Source: JAJPKK01 sp963807015 (GTDB lineage: Bacteria; Pseudomonadota; Alphaproteobacteria; Rhizobiales; Xanthobacteraceae). From it: a stretch of DNA of 64,000 bases. Shown in pieces: positions 1 to 7,039 of the stretch. Location: assembly GCA_963807015.1 (NCBI GenBank), contig CAWEAS010000001.1, forward strand, positions 310,001 through 374,000, read 5' to 3'. The stretch's first letter is position 1, and every line of letters begins with the position of its first letter. The notes below the pieces were generated by a model, which was not told the origin of the DNA, made no database searches, and saw nothing but the letters and a program-made list of their open reading frames with translations. A program made the translations under genes and the position numbers.

Positions 1-103
1 CACGGCCGCCGCGAGCCCGCCCGTGCGTTATTTCGCGCGGGCGCGACCTGGACAGCCGGCGGCGGGTCGGCGCGCTCAGCGGGGCTTCCTATGGAGGGAA
101 CCA

Positions 104-370
104 ATGGATCAGGAAAACGAGCACACCAAAAAACTTGCCGCCGCACGCGGGAAATTGGTTGACGAACGTCGCACGGTCGCCGATGCGCTGGGCAAACCCT
201 ACAAGAAGGGACACACGGAAAATATGCGCGCGGCCTTCGTTCTCGTCCAAAATTCGATCGAGGCGGTTGATCGCGCGCTTGCGGACGAACGGAACATGGC
301 TGGATCAAAGCCCGTCACAGCGGGTCCGGTAATTGTAACCGCACCCAGGGTGCCGCCATATGAACGCTAG
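104..370 (+). CDS. Small hypothetical protein of the integrative element
   Basis: An 88-residue charged, mostly helical protein with no domain I recognise. I chose the ATG at 104 because a strong ribosome binding site, GGAGGG, sits at 93-98. It is the only clear plus-strand gene in the left part of the element; everything from 468 to 8340 runs the other way. It may belong to a separately controlled unit of the element or to cargo. The function is unknown. Confidence 0.55.
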   Translation: MDQENEHTKKLAAARGKLVDERRTVADALGKPYKKGHTENMRAAFVLVQNSIEAVDRALADERNMAGSKPVTAGPVIVTAPRVPPYER

Positions 371-467
371 CCAACAGAGGTCGCATGCTGCGACCGCTGG
401 CGCTCACTTATAACGGTTTTTAGTGAGGCGCGGATCGACCGGGCGATGCCGATCGCCTGGATCAAAT

Positions 468-815
468 TTAATGTCCCTGAGGTCGCGGTGGCCGAGCCGG
501 CGGCGCGTCGATCACGGCGTCGGCCAGACCATCATGGGCGATGGTTTCGATCAGCTGCCGGCACAGCCGCGCCACGGTGACGCCGCGCCGGTCGGCGGCG
601 GCCACGAGCATCGCCCGCGTCACCTCGTCCACCACGAAGCGCACCTCGCGGTCCCGCCGGTGCGGCCTGAGACGGATGCCGACCCGCACGCAGGTCTTGC
701 GCACGCCTTCGGCCGTCCAATTGAGCTGCCGAGCGATGGCCGGTCCGCCGTGCCCGAGCTCGGCCAGCAACCGCAGCCGTTCGAGCGTCTCGGGCGTGCA
801 GCGGTGCGCGGCCAT
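468..815 (-). CDS. Small helix-turn-helix-like protein
   Basis: A 115-residue basic protein. Residues around 8-45 read like a helix-turn-helix (an ERLRLLAELGHGGPAIARQL stretch followed by a second helix), as in phage or transposon DNA-binding proteins that recognise a site next to a short arm. Its ATG at 815 lies four bases after the stop of the upstream gene (819), so it is probably the last gene of the terminase-containing operon. It might be a regulator or a packaging accessory; the sequence does not decide. Confidence 0.5.
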   Translation of the reverse strand: MAAHRCTPETLERLRLLAELGHGGPAIARQLNWTAEGVRKTCVRVGIRLRPHRRDREVRFVVDEVTRAMLVAAADRRGVTVARLCRQLIETIAHDGLADAVIDAPPARPPRPQGH

Positions 816-818
816 CGG

Positions 819-1040
819 TCAGGTCGACGACGGCGCGTTCTGCGACCGGCGAACCAGGTCCATGCCGCGCCGCGCCAAGTCGCGCTGTCCGTTCAGGTCG
901 GCTGGATACCGGCGCTTGAACTCCTCGACCTCGCGGTCGTGAGCGGCCAGCGCCCGCCGCGCGGCCAGGGCGTCGGCAAATTGGCCGGTCGGATCGTTTC
1001 CCACGTCAGAAACCCGCACCGTGGCGCGCCATTTTTTCAT
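819..1040 (-). CDS. Small hypothetical protein in the terminase operon
   Basis: A 73-residue charged protein beginning MKKWRATVRV, with a predicted amphipathic helix in the middle. Its start lies inside the end of the upstream gene (stop at 1006), so translation is probably coupled. No domain was recognised. Its position in a row of small phage-type genes suggests a structural or packaging accessory; this is inference from context only. Confidence 0.5.
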   Translation of the reverse strand: MKKWRATVRVSDVGNDPTGQFADALAARRALAAHDREVEEFKRRYPADLNGQRDLARRGMDLVRRSQNAPSST

Positions 1041-1410
1041 CGCGATGCAGCTGCGAGAACTGCGGCGTGTCGAGCGCTTTGGTCATCGCCTTTTGGAAGC
1101 TCAGGGTTGGATCGTCCTTCATCAAGTCACGCGCGATCGACTCGTGGGACACGGACACGGCCTTCGCGATGACCTCGTGGTCCGGCGCGGCGTTGGCCGC
1201 TCCCTTCGCGAACTTCTCGGCGGTGTCCTCGTGGCCGCATTTTGGACAGCGTACAGTTGCCATGGTGGCCTCCTTGTTGAGCGGGTGATGCTTGGCCAAA
1301 ACGACGCGAACGCCGCGCCCCGCTCCGCTGGTCACGGAGCTCACTTCGTCGATCTTCAAGTTGCGCAAGATGCGCGGCGAGCCCTTCGCCACAGCCTCGT
1401 CAAAGGTCAT
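1006..1410 (-). CDS. Phage-type protein with CxxC zinc motif
   Basis: A 134-residue protein. Residues about 12-38 (RILRNLKIDEVSSV, then GAGRGVRVVLAK) resemble the opening of proteins encoded beside prohead proteases in phages and integrated elements. A CPKCGHED segment further on looks like half of a zinc ribbon, but I see no second CxxC pair. The ATG at 1410 overlaps the stop of the preceding gene by four bases (ATGA), which supports this start. A head-assembly role is possible but unproven. Confidence 0.5.
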   Translation of the reverse strand: MTFDEAVAKGSPRILRNLKIDEVSSVTSGAGRGVRVVLAKHHPLNKEATMATVRCPKCGHEDTAEKFAKGAANAAPDHEVIAKAVSVSHESIARDLMKDDPTLSFQKAMTKALDTPQFSQLHRDEKMARHGAGF

Positions 1411-1891
1411 GTCGATGCCTCCGAGATCGCGGCCCGGAAGCCTGCGACGGAGCGGGCGCCGGAGGCCTGTCCGCCGCGAGCCGCATAGGCGGTCGTGGCG
1501 CGCATCACCGCCTGCTGGTCGACACTGTCGAGCGCCGTGTCGAGCCCAACGCCACGGTCGATGAAAGGCTTGAGCAAGGCGCGCAGCTCGCTGACGAAGT
1601 CTCGCGGGACGATCGGCGGCGGCGCCGGCCTCGGCGGAGCCTTCGCAACCGGCCGCGGCGCGCTCGGTGGCGTCCACACCAGGACTCGAGCGTCAAGCAT
1701 GGCTCGCGCGTTGCGCACGCCCGCCAACGCACTAGGCGGATCTCGGTGCCGCGCGCGATCAGGCTCGACGGCAGCCGCAGCATCGCCGCCAGCGATTCGG
1801 ACTTGAAGCTGACGGCCACGCGCAGAACCATCCCTGGCTCCGGCGATGAAGTGTCAAGGACGGCAGCTCCGTTGTTGTGTCGCGGCGTCAT
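1407..1891 (-). pseudogene. Phage-type gene with apparent frameshift
   Basis: The start at 1891 is coupled to the upstream stop by ATGA (1888-1891), and the stop at 1407 is coupled to the downstream start by ATGA (1407-1410). No single frame joins them. The first frame reads well to about residue 50 (VLRVAVSFKSESLAAMLRLP), then turns Arg/Cys-rich. A second frame reads well from about 1740 to 1407 (Pro-rich linker, then FVSELRALLKPFIDRGVGLD). The 485-nt span is not a multiple of three, so one indel or a programmed shift near 1700-1790 would give a protein of about 161 residues. Alternatively these are two overlapping genes. Confidence 0.45.
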
Positions 1892-2166
1892 GGCGCGATC
1901 CCTCCTCGCGTGTCGGTGGCAGGCTTGCCTCGCCGCTGCCGCGCCAAAGCGGCGACGGTCAGCGAGCGAAGACTTGCAGCCGGCGCTCGACCTGGCGCTG
2001 AGCCGATCGGCAAGTCGAGGTAGGGACCGAGGCGCGACCGCAGAACGGCCGCGGCATCGGCCCGGTCAACGATGGCCGTCAGCTCGTCGAGCGACCTGGC
2101 CGAGATCCCGCAGACAAGCATCGCCAAGATCGGCGTGGTCGTAAGCGACGACCCGCAAAGTCTCAT
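1888..2166 (-). CDS. Small hypothetical protein in the terminase operon
   Basis: A 92-residue protein with a hydrophobic N-terminus (MRLCGSSLTTTPILAMLVCG) followed by a helical charged region. Start and stop both overlap the neighbouring genes by four bases, so it is tightly coupled in the operon. No domain was recognised. The N-terminal hydrophobic stretch is too short and polar to call a membrane segment with confidence. Confidence 0.5.
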   Translation of the reverse strand: MRLCGSSLTTTPILAMLVCGISARSLDELTAIVDRADAAAVLRSRLGPYLDLPIGSAPGRAPAASLRSLTVAALARQRRGKPATDTRGGIAP

Positions 2167-2465
2167 GCTCCATGCTGCTGGCTCCTCCCTGCGACGAGGA
2201 CCGACCTGGCGCGCGGTTCATGGCTCTCGGTGGCGCCGAGACCCGCGGCCTCGGCCTTCGCCGCCTCGGCCAGATGCCACGCGGCGCGAGCACGGATCGC
2301 CGCGTCCAATTTTCGCAAGACCGTACGTTTTCGCGCCGCCTTGTAGAGCGAAACGCCATCCGTCTCGCGCTCGAGAACCGCCAGCTCGTCGATCTGAAAG
2401 GCGCGGTGCGCCAACAGCACGCTCAGGGCCGCGCGATAATAGTCACTCGAACACCATCGTCCCAC
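2163..2465 (-). CDS. Small hypothetical protein after the large terminase
   Basis: A 100-residue helical protein, starting with GTG at 2465. I chose this start because GGAG precedes it by about nine bases. Its stop overlaps the next ATG (ATGA). The mid-region (YKAARKRTVLRKLDAAIRAR and an Ala-rich helix) suggests a helical bundle. It sits directly downstream of the large terminase, where phages often place small head-completion or portal-associated genes, but no family is recognisable. Confidence 0.5.
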   Translation of the reverse strand: MGRWCSSDYYRAALSVLLAHRAFQIDELAVLERETDGVSLYKAARKRTVLRKLDAAIRARAAWHLAEAAKAEAAGLGATESHEPRARSVLVAGRSQQHGA

Positions 2466-2590
2466 GACGATCAGCTCCTACGATCTCGCGAAGTTGCAGC
2501 CGGCACCGGAAGGAGCGCCGCGGTCGGCGCCGGCTGCGGTCGCGCCCAAGTGCCCTGAGCGGCGCGAAGGTGTTTCGGTTGAACGCTCCA

Positions 2591-4180
2591 TCAAAAGTCT
2601 CGCGTCCCTGGATGATCGAACCGGCCGGCGCCGAGCCCGCCGTTGCCCTCGCCGCCGCCGACGAAGCTGCGCCAGCTACTCTGATCGACCTGCAGCAGCG
2701 GCCGGCAATTTTCCGGTATCCGATCGTGCTCGGCCGGAGCCGCAAAGTCGAAACTGTTCTGCGTCACGATGATCGGCGAGATGAACGCACCCGACTGGTC
2801 GAGCGCCAGGATCAGCGCGCCCATCGCGCTGTTCGCGACGTCGTCGTGGTGCCCGGAGCCTTGGACGTGATCCACCAATTCGCGGCCGCCCGCGTGCACC
2901 CGCCGCTCAAGCCCGCCGAGCTGCCGTCGCAGCCGCTCGTCGTCGAGCAGCCGCACCCGGCCTGCCAGCAGCGGCGGCAGAGCCGCCAAGTAAATTTCAG
3001 ACTTGGTCTTCGCCGAAGGCACGTACCGCATGCCGTTGCGCGCGAACTCGTCCGCGCACCAACTGCCTGAGAAGCGGTCGCCCCGCACCTCGTAAACGCC
3101 GAAGCTTCGCAGCAGCTCGCAAAACTCGGCAACCACGGCGGCCGGCACGAACCGCGGCAGCCGCTCGCGCAGGACGTCGAGAACCGCCACGCCATCCGAA
3201 CGCCGATGAGCGATCGCCAGACTGAAACTGTCGCTACCCGCACCGCCCGCGGCGTCGGTAAAAGCGACGTAGCGGACAACGTCCCCCTCACGCGGCCGCT
3301 CGCGCACGTTCCAGTCGGTCGACGCCTCGATCGCGTCCGCCGGGATGAAGTCGGACAGGTCCTCGCGCCACAGGCTCAGATACTCGGCCCGGGCGCGCTG
3401 CGGGTCCTTCGCCATCGCCTCGTCGATCACCGCGGCGGGCAACAGCGGGTTCATCACCGTGGTGGGCGCAACCCAGCAGATGTCCTCGGCATCGTCGTTG
3501 CCGAAAAGCTCCTTCCACCGGCGGTGCATCAACCCCTTCTTGCGGTACACGGTCGAGATCAGAACCGTCAGCCCGCCGCCCGGCGTCATCGCCATGCCCG
3601 GCTCGGCCGCGGCAACCACCTCCTCGTCGGACGACGCGCTCTCGCCGTCGCTCCGCCAGAAGCAAGCCTCGTCCCCGACCAGCGCGATCACGCTGCGGCC
3701 GCGGATCAGCCGATGGTCGTTCGTGCCGATCACGATCGCGGCGCCGTTGCGCAGCTCGATTTCGTCAGCCGTTTCGCGCACCACCTCGCCCCGCAACATC
3801 GGCGACGCCTTGATGAGGCCCAGCGCGTAGTTCCGGCAGATCGCCGCCTGCGATCGGTCGACGGCAAGCAGCAACGCGACCGCCTGCTCGCCGGGCGCCA
3901 TCACCTCGCGCCAGTCGGTCGCGATCGCCGCATGGACGGCGGCGGCGGCGGCGACGCGAGACTTGGCGCCGCGTCGGCCGACGAGCACGTAAAGCCGTTT
4001 CGGAGCGCGCGCAGGCAACCGCGTCCGCCCCGTGCAACGGCGGAACAGGTCGAGCTCGGCTTCGTCGAGGTCCTCGCCGGAAAGCAGCTTCGCGACGACG
4101 CGCCACGCCCGCCACGAGCCTCCCTCGAAAGCGTTGGCGAACAGTGCCGGCGAGCGGAACGCGGAGGCGAACGAGATCAT
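2591..4180 (-). CDS. Phage terminase large subunit (TerL)
   Basis: A 529-residue DNA-packaging motor of the TerL type: an N-terminal ATPase followed by an RNase H-like nuclease that cuts packaged DNA. A Walker A-like GRRGAKSR lies at residues 68-75 and a Walker B VIALVGDE at 164-171. Nuclease acidic residues are plausible at D309 (FTDAAGG), D368 (VRGDRFSG) and the HDD at 445-447. All are in the expected order, so the protein looks intact. The start overlaps the small-terminase-like gene by four bases. No portal or capsid gene is recognisable downstream in the window, so the element may package into heads encoded further left or by a helper phage. Confidence 0.85.
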   Translation of the reverse strand: MISFASAFRSPALFANAFEGGSWRAWRVVAKLLSGEDLDEAELDLFRRCTGRTRLPARAPKRLYVLVGRRGAKSRVAAAAAVHAAIATDWREVMAPGEQAVALLLAVDRSQAAICRNYALGLIKASPMLRGEVVRETADEIELRNGAAIVIGTNDHRLIRGRSVIALVGDEACFWRSDGESASSDEEVVAAAEPGMAMTPGGGLTVLISTVYRKKGLMHRRWKELFGNDDAEDICWVAPTTVMNPLLPAAVIDEAMAKDPQRARAEYLSLWREDLSDFIPADAIEASTDWNVRERPREGDVVRYVAFTDAAGGAGSDSFSLAIAHRRSDGVAVLDVLRERLPRFVPAAVVAEFCELLRSFGVYEVRGDRFSGSWCADEFARNGMRYVPSAKTKSEIYLAALPPLLAGRVRLLDDERLRRQLGGLERRVHAGGRELVDHVQGSGHHDDVANSAMGALILALDQSGAFISPIIVTQNSFDFAAPAEHDRIPENCRPLLQVDQSSWRSFVGGGEGNGGLGAGRFDHPGTRDF

Positions 4181-4587
4181 GGCGTCGCCTTCTCGGCTGC
4201 CGCCAGCGCCGCGAGCCGCGCGCTCAGCGGAACGTGCGCCGGCTTGCGCTGACGATCGAGGCCAAGCGCCTTCACGGCCCGCAATGAAGCGCCGTCGACG
4301 CGCACCACGTCGTCAAGGCTGATGCTCTGATCGCCGCTGAGACGGCGAGCTTTGCTATCTTCGGCCAGGGCGACCAGCGCAGCGGCACGCTCGATCGCAA
4401 GCCGCTGGGTTGCCGTGATCTCACTGCCAAGCTCAGCCGCGAACGCTGCGACAAGCTCACGCGCCCGCTTGCTGGCGATCGTGCGACCGTCGAGATGAGC
4501 GAGCGTGCGAAGCCGCTGCTTTCCGCGCGCGATCGGCGGCGCATCCGGTGCGCTTCGGACGGCCATTTCGGCGGCATCGGCATGCAT
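4177..4587 (-). CDS. Putative terminase small subunit
   Basis: A 136-residue helical protein immediately upstream of TerL and overlapping it by ATGA, the usual place of TerS. Small terminase subunits recognise the packaging site and recruit TerL. I chose ATG 4587 because the open frame continues far upstream only as Arg-rich, low-complexity translation. A paired GGGACAAC repeat (4592-4610) sits directly in front of this ATG and overlaps the place of the ribosome binding site. No residue-level signature was seen, so the identification rests on position, size and helical character. Confidence 0.55.
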   Translation of the reverse strand: MHADAAEMAVRSAPDAPPIARGKQRLRTLAHLDGRTIASKRARELVAAFAAELGSEITATQRLAIERAAALVALAEDSKARRLSGDQSISLDDVVRVDGASLRAVKALGLDRQRKPAHVPLSARLAALAAAEKATP

Positions 4588-5016
4588 CTTTGTTGTCCCG
4601 GCGTTGTCCCAATGGCGATCGACCATCGATGATCCCAAGCACAAATACGCCTTTTGCAGGGTCATTTGCAAGCAGAGAGCACTTGACCTCTTGTCGGATG
4701 CTCCAGCGCGGCCGGCGGTCGCGGCCCGAAAAAACCGGCGACGGCGATGGCAGCGCGCGGGCCGGTCGCTTTCTTTCCGCCGAAGGCGGACACGCCGCGT
4801 AGCGGCAAACCGCGTAGCGGCAAAAGCGGATATGCCGCGAAGCGGCGGCTTGCTTCCTTCCTTCACTTAAAACCCACATCATCGTCGTGGTGGGTCGCGC
4901 GCGTGCGCGCGTAGGTTCCCTTCAGGTTCTCTTCTGGTTTTAAGAACAGGTTCTGGCGCTGAAAGCGGTGTGGTTGCAGCGACTTGGCAATTTCGCATGT
5001 CCACCGTTGGCGCGTT
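4588..5016. other. Non-coding region with tandem repeats and hairpins
   Basis: A 430-base gap between the initiator-like gene and the TerS-like gene. It holds a 15-bp tandem repeat, CCGCGTAGCGGCAAA, at 4795-4809 and 4810-4824, each unit with an internal CCGC/GCGG palindrome, plus a degenerate third unit near 4832. It also holds an ACCCAC/GTGGGT hairpin near 4870-4895 and an alternating GC stretch near 4900. The paired GTTGTCCC repeat lies at 4592-4610. The region may be the replication or packaging control region of the element. Confidence 0.5.
4592..4610 (-). repeat. Paired GGGACAAC repeat, internal copy
   Basis: On the minus strand this reads GGGACAACGCCGGGACAAC: two octamers 11 bp apart. 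The same 19-bp pair occurs twice between the integrase and attR (8379-8397 and 8407-8425), each with 18 of 19 matches. Here it abuts the ATG of the TerS-like gene. It could be an operator or an integrase/excisionase site. Confidence 0.65.
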
Positions 5017-5134
5017 TTATGCACCGTTGATGCCGGAAATGTCCACCGTTGGCTCGAAAAATGTCCACCGTTGGCCCGTGAACGGTGGACAAGGGATGTC
5101 CACTGTTACGGTGGACATAGGATGTCCACCGATG
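4997..5134. repeat. Iteron-like cluster, ATGTCCACCGTTGGC
   Basis: Three exact copies of ATGTCCACCGTTGGC start at 4997, 5039 and 5061, 42 and 22 bp apart, close to whole helical turns. An 11-bp perfect inverted repeat, TGTCCACCGTT/AACGGTGGACA, spans 5062-5091 with an 8-base loop. An imperfect 23-bp palindrome lies at 5096-5118 and a further half site at 5122-5134. Most of the cluster lies in the 3' end of the initiator-like gene and just past its stop. The layout resembles origins embedded in or next to a phage initiator gene. Confidence 0.7.
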
Positions 5135-5715
5135 TGCGCCCTCAGGACGACCTCAGCTCTTTCAGTTTCGCCGCCTTGGCCTGCCACAGACGATCGCTGT
5201 CGTCCTCCGAGAATCTCGAGCTTGTGACGTTCGATGCGTTCTGCCTTGTATCGCGCGTCAAGCTCGTCGGCATTGGTCGCCGCAGCGATCCAGCGCAAGG
5301 TGCGCTCGACGTACTTATTCCCATCGGGCAAAGGCGGTGCAATGCCCGCGACCTCGATGAGGAAGATGTGGTTCACGGGCCGACCGCGGGCAGGCTTCGT
5401 CCGCTTCATCCGCCCGCGGGCGATGAGCAGGTCGCGCCATCTTCGGATCGTTCGTTCGTTCACGCCGAGGTCCGCAGCGAGCAGCTCGTCGCCGGGATCG
5501 CAGCGGGCATCCTTGTTGTTCAGATGTTCGAGCGCCAGCTCCTCGGCCAGCGGCGCCGCGTCGCGCGTTTCCGGATCGCGCCGGACCTGGGCGAGCCATT
5601 TGAGCTTCTCAACGGCATACGAGCCATTGATCTTTTCAATAGGCCGTGCCCCCACCGGCTCCGGTGCGGCGCTCGGTGTTGACGCCTCGCGGCTGTTGTG
5701 CTGACGATCGGTCAC
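5017..5715 (-). CDS. Winged-helix replication initiator-like protein
   Basis: A 232-residue protein. Residues about 65-125 form a clear winged helix-turn-helix (DELLAADLGVNERTIRRWRD, then a wing and NHIFLIEVAG), as in phage replication or primosomal initiators. The C-terminal 35 residues are translated from iteron repeats. I infer that it binds these repeats to start replication of the element, as lambda O does at an origin inside its own gene. It could instead be an autoregulator. It lies between a small unknown gene and the terminase block and is transcribed in the same direction. Confidence 0.55.
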   Translation of the reverse strand: MTDRQHNSREASTPSAAPEPVGARPIEKINGSYAVEKLKWLAQVRRDPETRDAAPLAEELALEHLNNKDARCDPGDELLAADLGVNERTIRRWRDLLIARGRMKRTKPARGRPVNHIFLIEVAGIAPPLPDGNKYVERTLRWIAAATNADELDARYKAERIERHKLEILGGRQRSSVAGQGGETERAEVVLRAHIGGHPMSTVTVDIPCPPFTGQRWTFFEPTVDISGINGA

Positions 5716-5789
5716 GAAGGCCCTTCCCGGCTTTCGGTTTGGACTGCGCGAGCCGGCGCGGGCGATGGGCCAGCGTCGGCTCTAACTTT

Positions 5790-6293
5790 TCAGTCGATCG
5801 CGTCCTCGATCGCGCGCGCCTCACGCGGATGGGTGCGCTGGAACCAGTCGACCAGCCACGCCGACACGTCGTCGGGCAGTTGCTCTTTGCCGCTGTACCG
5901 CCAACCACGGTCGGCTCTCGTGAAGTCGGGATGCCGGTCCGCGGCCGCCTCGAACAGGGCGGTCGCCACGCGGTCCTCGCGGCTGTTCCATCGATCGAGG
6001 ATGGCTTGCGCCTGTCGGCTGCCGCGGGCGGCCTTGACGCGCAGCTTGCCGCCCAGCGTGTCGGCCTCGGTATCGGGCACGTCCGAATCCAGCTTCTGCA
6101 GCGCCCGCATCGCGGCGGCCTCCGCCTGCTCTCGACGGGCCCGCTCCCGCAGCTCGAACACGGTGATCTCGACGGCACGTTTCACCTCCGCCTGCCGGGC
6201 GTGCGGGAAGTGTTCCTTCATCAGGCGGCCCATGTCGTCGGGACCTTTGATGTCCCAGCCGAGCATGATCTCCGCCATCTCTGCGGCGTTCAT
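5790..6293 (-). CDS. Hypothetical protein of the integrative element
   Basis: A 167-residue acidic, helix-rich protein. I chose ATG 6293 (MNAAEMAEIMLGWDIKG) because upstream translation in this frame is Arg-rich and overlaps the preceding genes. A long amphipathic helix, FELRERARREQAEAAAMRAL, could be a coiled coil, and the C-terminus is Trp-rich. No family was recognised. It lies between the AlpA module and the initiator-like gene, where phage satellites often carry primase or helper-interference genes, but no motif supports either. Confidence 0.5.
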   Translation of the reverse strand: MNAAEMAEIMLGWDIKGPDDMGRLMKEHFPHARQAEVKRAVEITVFELRERARREQAEAAAMRALQKLDSDVPDTEADTLGGKLRVKAARGSRQAQAILDRWNSREDRVATALFEAAADRHPDFTRADRGWRYSGKEQLPDDVSAWLVDWFQRTHPREARAIEDAID

Positions 6294-6304
6294 GACTGGT
6301 CCTT

Positions 6305-6466
6305 TCACGTGCTTGTGGTCGTGAGGCGCGCCGCCGGCCGCCGCCGAGGTCGATCGCGGTTGATCTTGGCGGCAAGTTCGCGGATCCGGGCGCGCACCGC
6401 CTCGCTGGGAAATTGGTCGAACTGGTCTTGCAACCGTTCGATCTGCGCGCGGTCGTCCTCCGTCAT
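6305..6466 (-). CDS. Very small hypothetical protein coupled to AlpA
   Basis: A 53-residue protein: an acidic helical first half (MTEDDRAQIERLQDQFDQFP) and a basic tail. Its ATG overlaps the alpA stop by four bases (6463-6466, ATGA), which sets the start. The helical N-terminus might pair with another element protein. Function is unknown. Confidence 0.5.
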   Translation of the reverse strand: MTEDDRAQIERLQDQFDQFPSEAVRARIRELAAKINRDRPRRRPAARLTTTST

Positions 6467-6669
6467 AGGCTGGCCTCGCTCGGCGTCGGCGCGCCGCGGG
6501 TGGCAGCTCGCGCCTCCAGCCAAGCATCGACCTCGGCCTCGTCCCAAGCAGAGGCAAGTTCGCCCAATTTGAAGCGTTTCGGAAATTTCCCGGCCTGCTC
6601 AAGTCGATAAATTGTCGTCTTGGCGAGGCCGGTCTTCTCTATGACGCCACGGAGGCGGATGGCACGCAT
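6463..6669 (-). CDS. AlpA-type excisionase/activator
   Basis: A 68-residue MerR-like winged-helix protein of the AlpA family. The start MRAIRLRGVIEKTGLAKTTI gives the recognition helix, and YRLEQAGKFPKRFKL is the typical AlpA follow-on. AlpA proteins activate or excise P4-like elements and Gram-negative phage-inducible islands. It is the second regulatory gene downstream of the integrase, matching the int-alpA order of such satellites. I chose ATG 6669 because the usual AlpA N-terminus begins there. Targets may include the GGGACAAC repeats. Confidence 0.8.
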   Translation of the reverse strand: MRAIRLRGVIEKTGLAKTTIYRLEQAGKFPKRFKLGELASAWDEAEVDAWLEARAATRGAPTPSEASL

Positions 6670-6739
6670 GGTCGTGGTCCTCGTTTCGATCGGGCCGAAA
6701 CGAACCACGGCGGGACGCAGAAGTCGTCACCACTTTTTT

Positions 6740-7039
6740 TCAAAATGCCCGCGATCGGAGCAGCGCCCTTCCCTTTCGCAACAGTTCGCGAACCTTCTCC
6801 GGGTCGGGTCGCTCTGCGGGCTTCGCGTCGGGATGAAGATCGAGCCAGTCTTCGATCGCCATCTCGATCGCCTCTTCGTGGGTGATCCACCGCCAACCCT
6901 TCTTCGAAAGTGTTTGCCACGTGCCAGCGTAGCCGCGGGCAATTTGCGCCGCTGCGCGGTCCGGGTCACCCAGCATCCGAAGCATTCTCTTCGTATCGTC
7001 CGTCTGTCGACCTGGCGGCCGCCCGCGCGACCTCTTCAC
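6740..7039 (-). CDS. Hypothetical protein downstream of the integrase
   Basis: A 99-residue protein beginning VKRSRGRPPGRQTDDTKRML, an AT-hook-like GRPPGR followed by helices. The GTG start at 7039 overlaps the integrase stop (GTGA), so it is coupled to int. The C-terminus is basic and helical. It may be a DNA-binding accessory of recombination, but no family is recognised. Confidence 0.5.
   Translation of the reverse strand: MKRSRGRPPGRQTDDTKRMLRMLGDPDRAAAQIARGYAGTWQTLSKKGWRWITHEEAIEMAIEDWLDLHPDAKPAERPDPEKVRELLRKGRALLRSRAF

Noticed and set aside
423..1172. Long plus-strand open frame of 249 residues
   Set aside because: It is antisense to several coupled minus-strand genes and is Arg/Pro/Gly-rich, as expected for mirror frames in high-GC DNA.
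1..2590. Portal or major capsid genes after the large terminase
   Set aside because: All frames here are small and none shows portal or HK97-fold features that I can recognise.
4997..5134. CRISPR array
   Set aside because: The 15-bp repeats have irregular spacing and occur in both orientations, so iterons or operator sites fit better.
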